Below, one piece after another: positions 8,629 through 16,938 of a DNA stretch of 39,643 bases. The notes beneath the pieces were generated by a model. That model was not told the DNA's origin, ran no database searches, and saw only the letters and a list, made by a program, of their open reading frames with translations. The translations under genes were made by a program, and so were the position numbers. The DNA comes from Phycisphaerae bacterium (GTDB taxonomy: Bacteria > Planctomycetota > Phycisphaerae > UBA1845 > PWPN01). The stretch lies in assembly GCA_012729395.1 (NCBI GenBank), contig JAAYDF010000305.1, positions 1-39,643 on the forward strand, given 5' to 3'. Each line of letters starts with the position of its first letter. Within the stretch, counting starts at the first letter, position 1.

Positions 8629-10053
8629 ATGACCCTCGACAACCGCTCGACACGATGCCGACTCGGTCTGCCCGCCCTTTTCGTGACCGCGGTCCTGCTG
8701 GCCGGACCAGACGACATCGCCGAGGCACAAACCACCGGCATCGTCGAAGTCGAAGAGGCTTTAACCACCTACGCCGATGCGGGCAACGGCGCCGGGCCGA
8801 TGTGGTGCTACGGCTCCACCTGCATCGCCAGGCAAGGTGACCACGTGTACGCATCCGTCATCGAGACGGGCCAGGATGTCCCCCTGCTGTGCAACACCCG
8901 ATGGCAGCTTTGGCATCGGTCCGCGCAAGGCTGGAAGTTGGCCCGACACGAAGAGCAGTACCGCCAGCGCGAGCCCTGCCCGATCGGCGTACACCAACGT
9001 GGAGCGCTATTCCTCTCGGTAAACCCATCGACCGAGCCGCCGGGCGTGAAATACGGTCCATGCCATCCGTTGGTTCTCGAGTTCAACCCCGCGGACCTGC
9101 ACGCCGACCCGCGAGTGAACGAGCCCGTCTGGACTGATGATACCTACTTCACCGACCATTCGTATCGGGGTTTCGCCGCCGACGGCGCCACCGGCGAGTT
9201 GCTCCTGCTCAACATCCACGCCCGCAACAGCCGGCAATTCGTCTCCTGGCGAGACCGTGACGGTCGATGGCATGCCCGCGGCACGATCACCTTTCCCATC
9301 CGGTCCTGTTACCCCCAGGTCGCCCTACGCGGCGGCGCGGCTCACGTGCTGGCCATCGGCGACATCGTCGAGCCGGTCACCGAGTGGCGGAACCTCAAGC
9401 GTGAGCACACCCAGCGCGACTGGGACTACGTCTTTCGGCGGCTCTTCTACACCATGACGCCGGCCATCGCCGACCAGCCATTCATCGAGCCGGTCGAGGT
9501 AGACACGGTTGAAGAGACCGGCGGCCTCATCCGCAATCTGGATCTCTTCGTAGACGCCGAAGGTGCCGCCCATCTGCTCTATACGAAGCAGCCGCACCAA
9601 CACAAGTTTCTGCGGGACAAGTGCTTCCCCGGCCAGCCCATGACCACCAGCCTCGAATACCGTCTCGTCCGCGGCGGGAAAGTGGCCCACAGCAGGACAC
9701 TGGCCGGGACTCTGCCGGACGGCACAGGCCTGTCGCCTGCCTGCGCACGCTTCCATGTGGACGGTGGCGAACGGCTCCACGTGATCGTCGCGGGTACCAT
9801 GACCAGCAAGGAGAAGAGCAGCAGCTTCCGCAACTACCTGGCCCCGTTGACGGGAACAACCGGCCTGCTGCGGCTTGCCGCCCTCGACCTTGAGCACCCG
9901 TTCAGTAACTTCTTCACCAACACCCCGCGAGGCGGCTCAACGCCTGGCGAGATCATCGATCTGTTGGGTACGACAGGCGAGCCCAACACCATCAGGTACG
10001 CGCGCATCAGGCTGCCCGAGGCGAAGGGAGCCCACCCCGGTTCAAACGATTAG
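8629..10053 (+). CDS. secreted protein of unknown function, possibly BNR/beta-propeller-like
   Basis: The 474-residue product has a signal peptide: a basic start, the hydrophobic stretch LGLPALFVTAVLLAG, and a likely cut after AEA near residue 33. Frames open upstream of this ATG, but the GGAGGGAGGA run at 8613-8622 is ideally spaced for the ATG at 8629. The mature part is rich in short beta-strand-like segments with Trp and Asp/Gly turns (SWRDRDGRWHARG, FVDAEGAAHLLYT, FHVDGGERLHVIV). These recur at roughly even spacing, as in BNR-type propellers that often accompany glycan or sulfate ester metabolism. This is inference from pattern only; no catalytic motif is recognisable. Six or more Cys residues could form disulfides outside the cytoplasm. 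Confidence 0.8.
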   Translation: MTLDNRSTRCRLGLPALFVTAVLLAGPDDIAEAQTTGIVEVEEALTTYADAGNGAGPMWCYGSTCIARQGDHVYASVIETGQDVPLLCNTRWQLWHRSAQGWKLARHEEQYRQREPCPIGVHQRGALFLSVNPSTEPPGVKYGPCHPLVLEFNPADLHADPRVNEPVWTDDTYFTDHSYRGFAADGATGELLLLNIHARNSRQFVSWRDRDGRWHARGTITFPIRSCYPQVALRGGAAHVLAIGDIVEPVTEWRNLKREHTQRDWDYVFRRLFYTMTPAIADQPFIEPVEVDTVEETGGLIRNLDLFVDAEGAAHLLYTKQPHQHKFLRDKCFPGQPMTTSLEYRLVRGGKVAHSRTLAGTLPDGTGLSPACARFHVDGGERLHVIVAGTMTSKEKSSSFRNYLAPLTGTTGLLRLAALDLEHPFSNFFTNTPRGGSTPGEIIDLLGTTGEPNTIRYARIRLPEAKGAHPGSND

Positions 10054-10224
10054 GGTGCAACTCGCTGGACGCTTGGCTCCCGGGGCGAAATGGCCAATGG
10101 CGAAGCCCCAATGACCAATGAAGTCCGAATGACCAATGCCGAACGTCCCCGCCCGCGGTGGGTGTTCTGGCTTCGGGCTTGGTCATTGCCTGGTCATTTC
10201 GCCCACGGATCGCGAGTTGCACCC
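10053..10224. repeat. imperfect palindromic element after a stop codon
   Basis: The left arm has GGGTGCAACTCGC (10053-10065) and GGGCGAAATG (10083-10092). The right arm has CATTTCGCCC (10195-10204) and GCGAGTTGCACCC (10212-10224), exact reverse complements. Between them are degenerate ATGACCAATG copies (10091-10141) and, on the other strand, matching CAATGACCA copies (10179-10197). It begins at the stop codon of the preceding gene. It could be a dispersed element or fold into a transcript-ending structure. Confidence 0.6.
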
Positions 10225-10267
10225 AAACGATGAGTGGTCTCCGCCAGATGCGCTGCGACACGGCTTC

Positions 10268-10290
10268 GGCCAGGGAGAGACGCCCTGGCC
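10268..10290. terminator. GC-rich hairpin, possible terminator or repeat arm
   Basis: The arms GGCCAGGG and CCCTGGCC pair perfectly around a 7-nt loop. There is no T-tract. The rest of 10225-10467 contains no gene I can support. Confidence 0.3.
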
Positions 10291-10467
10291 CAAACCGGCT
10301 GGACGCCCACCACGGCGGGCAGGCCGGTACCACACCTTGAGAACCGCGTGGAATCGGCGTTCTTGCGGCGTGCTCTTGCGATTTCGCGCCCGCGGCGGTA
10401 GAAACGATAAATGCCGCATGGGTTGATGGACTGCTTGCGCAATCGCCGCGCAGAAAGTCGGTAGCGA

Positions 10468-12450
10468 ATGGTTCTTCCGCGCCGGACAGCGTCGGGTAGC
10501 GCGCCAACAAAGATCCGGGGCGCGCGCCGATGGTCGCGGCCCTGGATCCTCGCCCGTGTTCTGGTCTACCCCCTGTGCCTGCCCTGCCTTTCCCTCGCTG
10601 CCGAGCCCCCCGCGACTCAGCCCGTCGCCACCGCCCCGGCCAGCGCTCCCAGTTCCGTCGTGGATGTCGCCGCCGAGATCGTCAAGGTCGTGGGGCAAAG
10701 CGATTCCCCGACGAGACGAGCCGCCGCGATCAACGTCCTGCGATCCACGACCGGCGACGGGGCCAAAGCCTTGGTGACCGTCTTCACGACGGAGAACAAT
10801 GAGGCGGCCAAGCTGGCGGTCTGCGAGGCGATCGCCGAGGTCAAGGCCCAGGCACCCGACTTCATCCCTCATCTGGAGCAACTCCTGCACCACCCGGACG
10901 CCGCTCTGCAAAAAGCCGCCGCCGCGGCTCTGGCGGGGTACGCCGATCCCGAGGTCCGCGAGAAGCTGGACGCTTACCGCCGTGAGCAAGAGCGACGGCT
11001 CCTCGTGGAGAGTGTCCAGCGACTCATGGACACCCTCTACGACGCCACGCGTGGCGAGCCCGAGCGGACCGACCTGCTGCAAACCTGGCTGAAATCCGAC
11101 CTGCCGATGATGCGCACCAAGGCCCTGGAAATCATCCATGAGGCCCTTCGCCGCGGCGGGACGAAACCGTCCGCTGCCGTACTCGATCACATCCGCACGC
11201 TGGACAACGACCCCAGCCCGACCGTCCGCCAGGCCCTCGTGGCCTTTCTCCGCGACCAGGGCCTGCTGGACGATGCTCCGCGTATTCGCGAAATGCTCAG
11301 CCGGGAACCCGCCGAGAGCGTACGCGAGGAAATCTACAAGGCCTTGGGCAAACTCATTGACGCCGATTCGATCCCTCTCTGCATGGCCGGGCTGGGCGAT
11401 CCTTCCGAGCAGGTCGCCGCTGCGGCCGCCGACGCGTTGGGCCACCTCTGCGAGAAGGGCACCGGCAAACCGCCGGAGAAGCTCGCCGACGTGGTCCGCT
11501 CCCTCCTGCAAAGAGTCGAGCAGCCAGTAACCACGCTGCGTCTGCGGACGGATCTGGTCGAAGCCATGGCGGACATTGCGGCGCCGGCGTTCGGCTCCGT
11601 GCTGGTACGTTACGCGGGTCCGGACGAGCCGGAGTCCAGCGTCCGCCAGGCGGCCATCCGCGGCTTGGGCCGAATCGGCAACGCCGATCATCTGCCTGTG
11701 GCCTTGGACCGTTTGGCCCAGGACAACAATGCGGGTGTGCGAGAGGTCTCCGCCGAGGCAATCGGCCGACTGGGAGCCCAACCCGCCCATCTTCAGGCCC
11801 TGCTCAGCCGCCTGGATCCCAAGCTCGAACCGGCCGCTGCCGTTCAGAACCAAGCCTGGCGAGCCTACCAGTTGGTCTTTCAACGACTCTCCGACGCAGA
11901 GCAGGAGGCGGCTCTGGCGGTCTGGATGGACAGCGATCTCAAGACCCTCGGGCGCAAGATCGAGCTGCTCACGGGCCTGGAGGCTCAAGTGAGCGTGCGA
12001 CATCCCGGTGGAGACCGGTTGATGGCTCTCCGCGAGCAATTGGGTGACGCCTGCTTGGCCGCTGGCCAGACGGACGAGGCGACCGCCGCCTGGAGCCGAG
12101 CCCTGGGGCTCGCCCCGGCCGACGACGTTCCCACCCAGACCCGGTTGGCCGGCAAGCTCGTCAGTGCGTACCTCAAGAACGGCAGCCCGGACAAGGCGAT
12201 CACCCAGGCGGCCACAGCCAAGCTGCCCGAGGTCCGAGCCGCCGGTGCCGCCTTGCTGCTCCAATTTGTGCAAGACTTGGGCGCCACCGACGCCGAGGCC
12301 GCGGCCGGCTTCCTCGACCGCCTCCTCGCCGCGGTACCGGACGGCTTTGGCCCGGATTGGGCGGCGAAGTTCAAGGCCGCCCGGCCCGCCCCCCCTCCGC
12401 ACACGCAATCGGCCCCGGCAGCCGCCAATACCCAACCGGCCGAGGGCTGA
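10468..12450 (+). CDS. exported HEAT-repeat protein with C-terminal TPR-like segment
   Basis: This 660-residue protein starts with a basic leader (1-24) followed by a hydrophobic stretch (about 25-45, ILARVLVYPLCLPCLSLAAE), consistent with export. A Pro/Ala/Thr linker (46-63) leads into alpha-helical pairs of the HEAT or PBS-lyase type, clearest at 64-160, 245-330 and 385-440 (for example SVRQAAIRGLGRIGNADHLP and GVREVSAEAIGRLGA). Residues about 517-580 look like TPR units (REQLGDACLAAGQTDEATAA, then SAYLKNGSPDKAI). Such solenoids bind other proteins; no enzymatic motif is present. The C-terminus is Pro/Ala-rich. No strong ribosome-binding site precedes the ATG. A gap of about 120 bp separates it from the EF-hand gene on the same strand, so they may be co-transcribed. 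Confidence 0.85.
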   Translation: MVLPRRTASGSAPTKIRGARRWSRPWILARVLVYPLCLPCLSLAAEPPATQPVATAPASAPSSVVDVAAEIVKVVGQSDSPTRRAAAINVLRSTTGDGAKALVTVFTTENNEAAKLAVCEAIAEVKAQAPDFIPHLEQLLHHPDAALQKAAAAALAGYADPEVREKLDAYRREQERRLLVESVQRLMDTLYDATRGEPERTDLLQTWLKSDLPMMRTKALEIIHEALRRGGTKPSAAVLDHIRTLDNDPSPTVRQALVAFLRDQGLLDDAPRIREMLSREPAESVREEIYKALGKLIDADSIPLCMAGLGDPSEQVAAAAADALGHLCEKGTGKPPEKLADVVRSLLQRVEQPVTTLRLRTDLVEAMADIAAPAFGSVLVRYAGPDEPESSVRQAAIRGLGRIGNADHLPVALDRLAQDNNAGVREVSAEAIGRLGAQPAHLQALLSRLDPKLEPAAAVQNQAWRAYQLVFQRLSDAEQEAALAVWMDSDLKTLGRKIELLTGLEAQVSVRHPGGDRLMALREQLGDACLAAGQTDEATAAWSRALGLAPADDVPTQTRLAGKLVSAYLKNGSPDKAITQAATAKLPEVRAAGAALLLQFVQDLGATDAEAAAGFLDRLLAAVPDGFGPDWAAKFKAARPAPPPHTQSAPAAANTQPAEG

Positions 12451-12571
12451 TTGTGCAATACCCGCAACCCGCGAGCGTTGTCACCAACATTGGGCAGGAT
12501 GATTCCGAGGCAGCCCCCGGTCGCTCCACCCGCGGTGTGGCCGGTTGGGGCCCCGCAAGGAGATAACGAAC

Positions 12572-13399
12572 ATGCTGAGGTTCAAACACGTGGCAATCAG
12601 TCTGTTGGTGGTCGGCAGTCTGGTCTGGGTGGTGGGAGCGCAGGCACCGGCCGGAGACGACGCCCCCCTGCCCGCCGACCAACAAGCCACCCTGCTCGAA
12701 AGGCACCCGGAGGCAGACGCGAACGGAGACGGAACCGTCACGCGAGCCGAGGCTCGCGAATTCTTCAGGCAGCAACAGCGCGACGCGGATCGTCCTCCAC
12801 GCGATGATCGCCCCGGCGGCCGGCGGGGTGACCGTATGCGCTCGCCCCGTCTGGATCCGGCCGAGTTGCTGCAACAGCATCCGGAGTTGGACACCGACGG
12901 TGACGGCGTTCTCAGCGACAACGAACTGCAGGCGGCACGGACCAGCCTGGGACGTCCCGGCATCGAGCCCTTCCGACCCTACCCTCGCTTCTTCGACTGG
13001 CTGCTTGAACGGTTCGACGAGGCGGATCTCGACAAGAACGGCGAGCTAAGCAAGGAGGAGATCACCAAGCTGCGTGACCAATACGCCAGCGCACCGACAA
13101 CGAGGCCGACCGATAGCCAAGCGGGCATGGGGGCACGCCAGTTGCTCAGCCGTTTCCCCGAGGCTGATGCCGACGGTGATGGACAGGTCACGCCTCAGGA
13201 ATTCCGCGCGTATCGCGAGCGAAACCCGGGAGACTTCCGCCAAACCCTGCTCGAAAGGTACCCGGACGCGGACACCGACGGTGACGGCACGCTCAGCGAC
13301 GACGAATTCAACGCCCTTCGGCAGCGAATCCGATCGCGGGTCGAACAGCGACCGGGCGGACAACCCGAGCCCCGCGGCCGTCAGCAAAGACGACGCTGA
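12572..13399 (+). CDS. secreted EF-hand protein with five calcium-binding loops
   Basis: The 275-residue protein has an N-terminal signal (VAISLLVVGSLVWVVGAQA, cut near residue 24). Five canonical 12-residue EF-hand loops follow, starting with Asp and ending with Glu: 49-60, 107-118, 152-163, 199-210 and 234-245 (the first reads DANGDGTVTRAE). Most are preceded by a repeated helix of the type LLERHPEAD, so the protein was probably built by duplication. The C-terminus is very basic (QRIRSR to RQQRRR). Calcium binding outside the cytoplasm is expected; the partner is unknown. A TTG in frame lies at 12545, but AAGGAG at 12557-12562 supports the ATG at 12572. EF-hand proteins with an odd number of loops often pair between molecules. 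Confidence 0.9.
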   Translation: MLRFKHVAISLLVVGSLVWVVGAQAPAGDDAPLPADQQATLLERHPEADANGDGTVTRAEAREFFRQQQRDADRPPRDDRPGGRRGDRMRSPRLDPAELLQQHPELDTDGDGVLSDNELQAARTSLGRPGIEPFRPYPRFFDWLLERFDEADLDKNGELSKEEITKLRDQYASAPTTRPTDSQAGMGARQLLSRFPEADADGDGQVTPQEFRAYRERNPGDFRQTLLERYPDADTDGDGTLSDDEFNALRQRIRSRVEQRPGGQPEPRGRQQRRR

Positions 13400-13441
13400 T
13401 GGCTATCCGCTCCCCCATCCAAGGATCTCTCGCAGTTGTGC

Positions 13442-14005
13442 TCACCTTTCCGCGAGCCTTGCTCGCGAGATCACGTGGTGCTCGGCCCCGGTGGGCCGGA
13501 GGACTGATTCGAACAGTGTGATCTCGGTGACGGTCAACCGGCCGGCATGGAAAGCGGCCTGGGCCTCGACTGCCGAGCGAACACGGGCCGAATCGCGAAA
13601 ATCGTTAAGCCGCCCGATGGTGAGATGCGGCGTATAGGGCCGCCCTTCCGGCTTGAAGCCCAGTTCCGCAAGCCGGGCCTCGCAGCCCTGCTGACATGCG
13701 GCCAACTCCGCCGCCGGCCGAGCAATCCCTGCCCAGACTACCCGCACGGGCCCCCCCCCCGGAAAGCAGCCGGCACCGCCAATCTCCAGTTCAAAAGGAG
13801 GGTACGCTTTCGCCGTCTCCCCTACCGCCGCACATACCGCGGCCACCTCGGCGTCCGGCACGTCACCGAGAAACTTGAGCGTCAGGTGGATCTGCTCCGG
13901 ACGAGTCCAGCGCACGCTTCGCACCGTCGCCCGCAGTTCCTCCTGCAGGGCCGCGATTTGACCCCGCACTTCGGCGGGCAACTCGATTGCCAGAAAGCAT
14001 CGCAC
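13442..14005 (-). CDS. thpR: RNA 2',3'-cyclic phosphodiesterase (2H/LigT family)
   Basis: The 187-residue protein carries the two signature motifs of the 2H phosphoesterase family, HLTLKF near residue 40 and HLTIGR near residue 126. Each supplies one catalytic His and one Thr. The start MRCFLAIELP and the length are typical of ThpR/LigT, which opens 2',3'-cyclic phosphates on RNA. It begins 15 bp after the stop codon of the MoxR gene, so the two form a likely operon. A run of ten G on the coding strand (13751-13760) encodes three Gly in the middle of the gene and is a possible slippage site. The cellular substrate is not known. Confidence 0.9.
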   Translation of the reverse strand: MRCFLAIELPAEVRGQIAALQEELRATVRSVRWTRPEQIHLTLKFLGDVPDAEVAAVCAAVGETAKAYPPFELEIGGAGCFPGGGPVRVVWAGIARPAAELAACQQGCEARLAELGFKPEGRPYTPHLTIGRLNDFRDSARVRSAVEAQAAFHAGRLTVTEITLFESVLRPTGAEHHVISRARLAER

Positions 14006-14020
14006 CGGCCGACCCTCTGC

Positions 14021-15079
14021 TTATTCCTGCTCGATCTCGATCTCCGCCATCGCCGCGGTTTCGTCTGCGTCCGCGTACTTGGGAATCTCCGGCTCGGGCA
14101 CCATGTCGATCAATCGCCGGACGATCTCGACCGAATCGACCCCCTCCGCCTGGGCCGCGAAATTGCACGCGATCCGATGGCGCAACACCGGGACCGCCAC
14201 ATGCCGCACATCCTCGATGCTCACCGTGTAGCGCCCGTCCATGGCCGCGAACGCCTTGGCGCCCCAGATCAGACACTGCCCCCCACGCGGCCCGGCACCC
14301 CAGTCCACCATCCTGCGAATGAACTCCGGGGACGACGGATCCCGTGGGCGCGAGGCCCGCACCAACCGCGACACATACTGCACCACGTACTCGCTGACCG
14401 GCACGGTCGCGATGAGCTTCTGCATATTCAGGATCTGCTGGGCGTTCACTATTTTGCCCAGATCCGCAGTGTGGCCGGTGGTGGTTGCCGCCAGGATCTG
14501 CTCTTCCTCTTTCTGCGACGGGTAGTCCACCCAGATGTTGAACATGAACCGGTCGAGTTGGGCCTCGGGCAACGGGTAAGTGCCCTCCTGCTCGATGGGA
14601 TTCTGCGTGGCGATCACGAAGAAAGGGTTGGGCAACGGACACGTCTCGTGCCCCACGGTGACCTCCCGCTCCTGCATGGCCTGCAAGAGGGCCGCCTGCG
14701 TTTTGGGCGGCGTGCGGTTGATCTCGTCGGCGAGGATGATATTGGCGAAGACCGGGCCGCGCACGAAACGGAACTCACGCCGGCCCTCGGTCGTCTCATC
14801 GATCACATTCGTGCCGGTGATATCCGAGGGCATCAGGTCCGGCGTGAATTGAATCCGCCGGAAAGACAGGGTCATGATGTCCGCCAGCGTGGAGACGATC
14901 AATGTCTTGGCCAACCCCGGAACCCCAACCAGGAGGCAGTGCCCCCGCGAGAGGATCGCGACCAGGATCTGGTCGAGCACGTCACGTTGCCCGATGATCA
15001 CCTTCCCGATCTCATCCACGATCAGACGGTAACTGCGCTGGAAGTGTTCGAGCAGAACGGCGTACGATTCTTTAGCCAT
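14021..15079 (-). CDS. moxR: MoxR-family AAA+ ATPase
   Basis: This 352-residue cytoplasmic ATPase has Walker A GVPGLAKT (52-59), Walker B ILADE (115-119) and the MoxR-typical stretches LLQAMQEREVTVG, VIATQNPIEQEGTYPLPEAQLDRF and a C-terminal lid domain. MoxR ATPases act as chaperones for assembling or activating protein complexes, usually beside genes with VWA domains and DUF58. None is present here; the only operon partner is the RNA phosphodiesterase gene. The C-terminus is very acidic (DADETAAMAEIEIEQE). A promoter with near-consensus elements lies just upstream, at 15116-15144. Confidence 0.93.
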   Translation of the reverse strand: MAKESYAVLLEHFQRSYRLIVDEIGKVIIGQRDVLDQILVAILSRGHCLLVGVPGLAKTLIVSTLADIMTLSFRRIQFTPDLMPSDITGTNVIDETTEGRREFRFVRGPVFANIILADEINRTPPKTQAALLQAMQEREVTVGHETCPLPNPFFVIATQNPIEQEGTYPLPEAQLDRFMFNIWVDYPSQKEEEQILAATTTGHTADLGKIVNAQQILNMQKLIATVPVSEYVVQYVSRLVRASRPRDPSSPEFIRRMVDWGAGPRGGQCLIWGAKAFAAMDGRYTVSIEDVRHVAVPVLRHRIACNFAAQAEGVDSVEIVRRLIDMVPEPEIPKYADADETAAMAEIEIEQE

Positions 15080-15107
15080 ATCAGCAACTCACCAGGGGCC
15101 AATGGTT

Positions 15108-15144
15108 GTGGCACCATTATGTGCCACCCGGTGGGCCGAGGCAA
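15108..15144 (-). promoter_or_regulatory. predicted moxR promoter overlapping a hairpin
   Basis: On the minus strand TTGCCT (15139-15144) and CATAAT (15116-15121) are separated by exactly 17 bp. The -10 box lies in the loop and arm of an inverted repeat (GTGGCAC at 15108-15114, GTGCCAC at 15121-15127). That repeat could be an operator or could affect early transcription. Confidence 0.5.
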
Positions 15145-15192
15145 CTTGTCGGCACCCGCGGCGTCGCACCGCGGCACACCGTCCTGTGACCA

Positions 15193-15221
15193 TTGCCCGG
15201 GGCGCCTATCCCGGATATAAG
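15193..15221 (+). promoter_or_regulatory. predicted promoter of the Nramp-like gene
   Basis: TTGCCC (15193-15198), a 17-bp spacer and TATAAG (15216-15221). Transcription would begin near 15228, giving a short leader that contains GAGGAGG (15236-15242) before the ATG at 15250. No riboswitch-like fold is apparent. Confidence 0.5.
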
Positions 15222-15249
15222 GCACCGCAACACACGAGGAGGCCCGCGA

Positions 15250-16596
15250 ATGAGCGAGACTGCACAGAGTGCCGGCGTGGAACCCCGTCAGCCCTGGTGG
15301 CGGGCGATCGGCCCGGCCCTGATCACCGCGTGCGTCGTCTTTGGCCCCGGAAGCCTGCTGATCAACTCCAAGGTCGGGGCCACCTACCAGTACGATCTGC
15401 TTTGGCTGCTGATCATGACCGGCGTGCTCATGGGCACCTATGTGACCATGTCGGCACGCATCGGCGTGGTCGGGCAAGGCTCGGTCTGCCAACTGATCGC
15501 CTCGCGAATGGGTCGTCCGCTGGCCGTCATCCTCGGCATCAACCTGTTCCTGATCTGCTCGGCTTTCCAGTTCTCCAACAACATCGCCGTGGTCGCCGCC
15601 GTCGACGCACTGGGCGTTGCCAGAGTCTTCGGCGATCCCGCCGCCATGAGCAAAAACCAGCTGAACTGGATCAACAGCGGCGTGCTGATCGTTTTCAATG
15701 CCCTGATCGTCGGCTTGGTCTTCAGCCTCGGCCAGGTCTACCGCGTGCTTGAACGAGGCATGAAGGTCATGGTCGCCCTCATTCTCGTTTGCTTCCTGGT
15801 CAATCTTCTGGTGGTCAGGCCAAACCTCCTCTCGCTGCTTTGGGGGCTGATCCCCGGCATTCCGGAAGGCGTCTCGCTGAGCTGGCCCCGACGCGACGTA
15901 AGCGGAGTCAGCGATCCGATGATCCTGATCGCCTCACTCATGGGCACAACCTTTTCCGTCGGCGGAGCTTTGTTCCAGAGCAACCTGGTCCGCGAGAAGG
16001 GCTGGAAAGTCGAAGACTACGACCGCGGCTTCCGCGACGCGGCAACCGGCGTATGCATTCTCACCGGTATTAGTGCGATGATCATGGCGACGGCCGGGAC
16101 CGTCCTGTTCAACCGCGTGCCCGCTTCGGAGATCTCCGATATCGGTGTGCTGGCCAGGCAACTCGAACCATTGCTTGGTTCGGTCACCCATGCTCTGTTC
16201 ACCATCGGGCTGCTGGCCGTGGCCATGAACCCCTTTGTCATCAACGCCATGATCGGCGGCACCATCCTGGCAGACGGCTTGGGTCAACCACCCAAGCTCA
16301 GTGACCCTTGGCCCCGCAGATTCACCGTCGTTGTCCTGCTGATTGGCATGGCCGTCGCCCTGCTGGTCACGCATACATCCATCAAGCCTGTGGATGCTAT
16401 CGTGTTCGGGCAAGCCTTGACCGTCGTGGGCAACCCCCTCATGGCCGCCGCCATCCTCTATGTGGCTAACCGCCGCGACATCATGGGCGAACGCCGTAAT
16501 CGCCTCGCCACCAACCTCCTCGGCAGCCTGGGGCTCATCCTGGTGATCCTCATGGCCGCCCGCGTCCTGTGGAGACTGGTCCTGCAATTCAGTTGA
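15250..16596 (+). CDS. divergent Nramp-family membrane transporter lacking canonical metal ligands
   Basis: The 448-residue integral membrane protein has about 11 hydrophobic segments and an Nramp-like layout. The first helix reads GPALITACVVFGPGS, then KVGATYQYDLLW, aligning with the Nramp GPG...DPGN...GAQYGYxLLW region. Helix 6 reads MGTTFSVGGALFQSNLV, where Nramp has A-V-M-P-H-N. The DPGN metal motif is therefore GPGS here (G32-S35), and MPHN is SVGG (S236-G239). Known Nramp proteins import Mn2+ or Fe2+ with protons. The loss of both ligand sets implies a different substrate or mechanism. A start at 15193 is possible, but GAGGAGG at 15236-15242 favours the ATG at 15250. Confidence 0.75.
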   Translation: MSETAQSAGVEPRQPWWRAIGPALITACVVFGPGSLLINSKVGATYQYDLLWLLIMTGVLMGTYVTMSARIGVVGQGSVCQLIASRMGRPLAVILGINLFLICSAFQFSNNIAVVAAVDALGVARVFGDPAAMSKNQLNWINSGVLIVFNALIVGLVFSLGQVYRVLERGMKVMVALILVCFLVNLLVVRPNLLSLLWGLIPGIPEGVSLSWPRRDVSGVSDPMILIASLMGTTFSVGGALFQSNLVREKGWKVEDYDRGFRDAATGVCILTGISAMIMATAGTVLFNRVPASEISDIGVLARQLEPLLGSVTHALFTIGLLAVAMNPFVINAMIGGTILADGLGQPPKLSDPWPRRFTVVVLLIGMAVALLVTHTSIKPVDAIVFGQALTVVGNPLMAAAILYVANRRDIMGERRNRLATNLLGSLGLILVILMAARVLWRLVLQFS

Positions 16597-16627
16597 GCCA
16601 TGGACGTCCGACACTGCCCGAAGAACA

Positions 16628-16930
16628 GTGGTGCATAGAAGCCCCGAGCGCGAGCGAGTGGGTGACGAGCCCCGAGCGCGAGCAAGCGGGTCACGAGCCC
16701 CGAGCGCGAGCGAGTGGGTGACGCGGGGGACACAAGGGTACGTCGCTGACGCTCCACCATCCCGTCGCTCGCGCTCCGGGCTCGTTGGCACGTCCCGTCG
16801 CTCGCGCTCCGGGCTCGTTGGCACATCCCGTCGCTGGCGCTCCGGGCCCGTTGGCGCGTTCCGTCGCTCGCGCTGCGGGCTCGTTGGCTCCTCGCGGCGC
16901 TTGCGTGTGGCTCGTTGGTGTGCCGGAGTC
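16628..16930. repeat. inverted cluster of planctomycete-type short repeats between convergent genes
   Basis: From about 16636 to 16720 three copies of a core like CCCCGAGCGCGAGCGAGTGG run forward. From about 16768 to 16920 at least five copies run in reverse (GTCGCTCGCGCTCCGGGCTC, spaced about 31-32 bp). The two halves face each other and can base-pair, giving a large imperfect stem between the Nramp-like gene (plus) and the peptidase gene (minus). It may end transcription from both sides. Related to, but not the same as, the array at 1604-2406. Confidence 0.8.
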
Positions 16931-16938
16931 CGTCTCGG

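Noticed and set aside
10183-12435. 750-codon open frame on the minus strand opposite the HEAT-repeat gene
   Set aside because: High GC keeps this frame open. The opposite frame has a signal peptide and regular HEAT helices; this one has no fold pattern.
13547-15220. 557-codon open frame on the plus strand opposite thpR and moxR
   Set aside because: It spans two recognised genes and their junction; no domain is seen in it.
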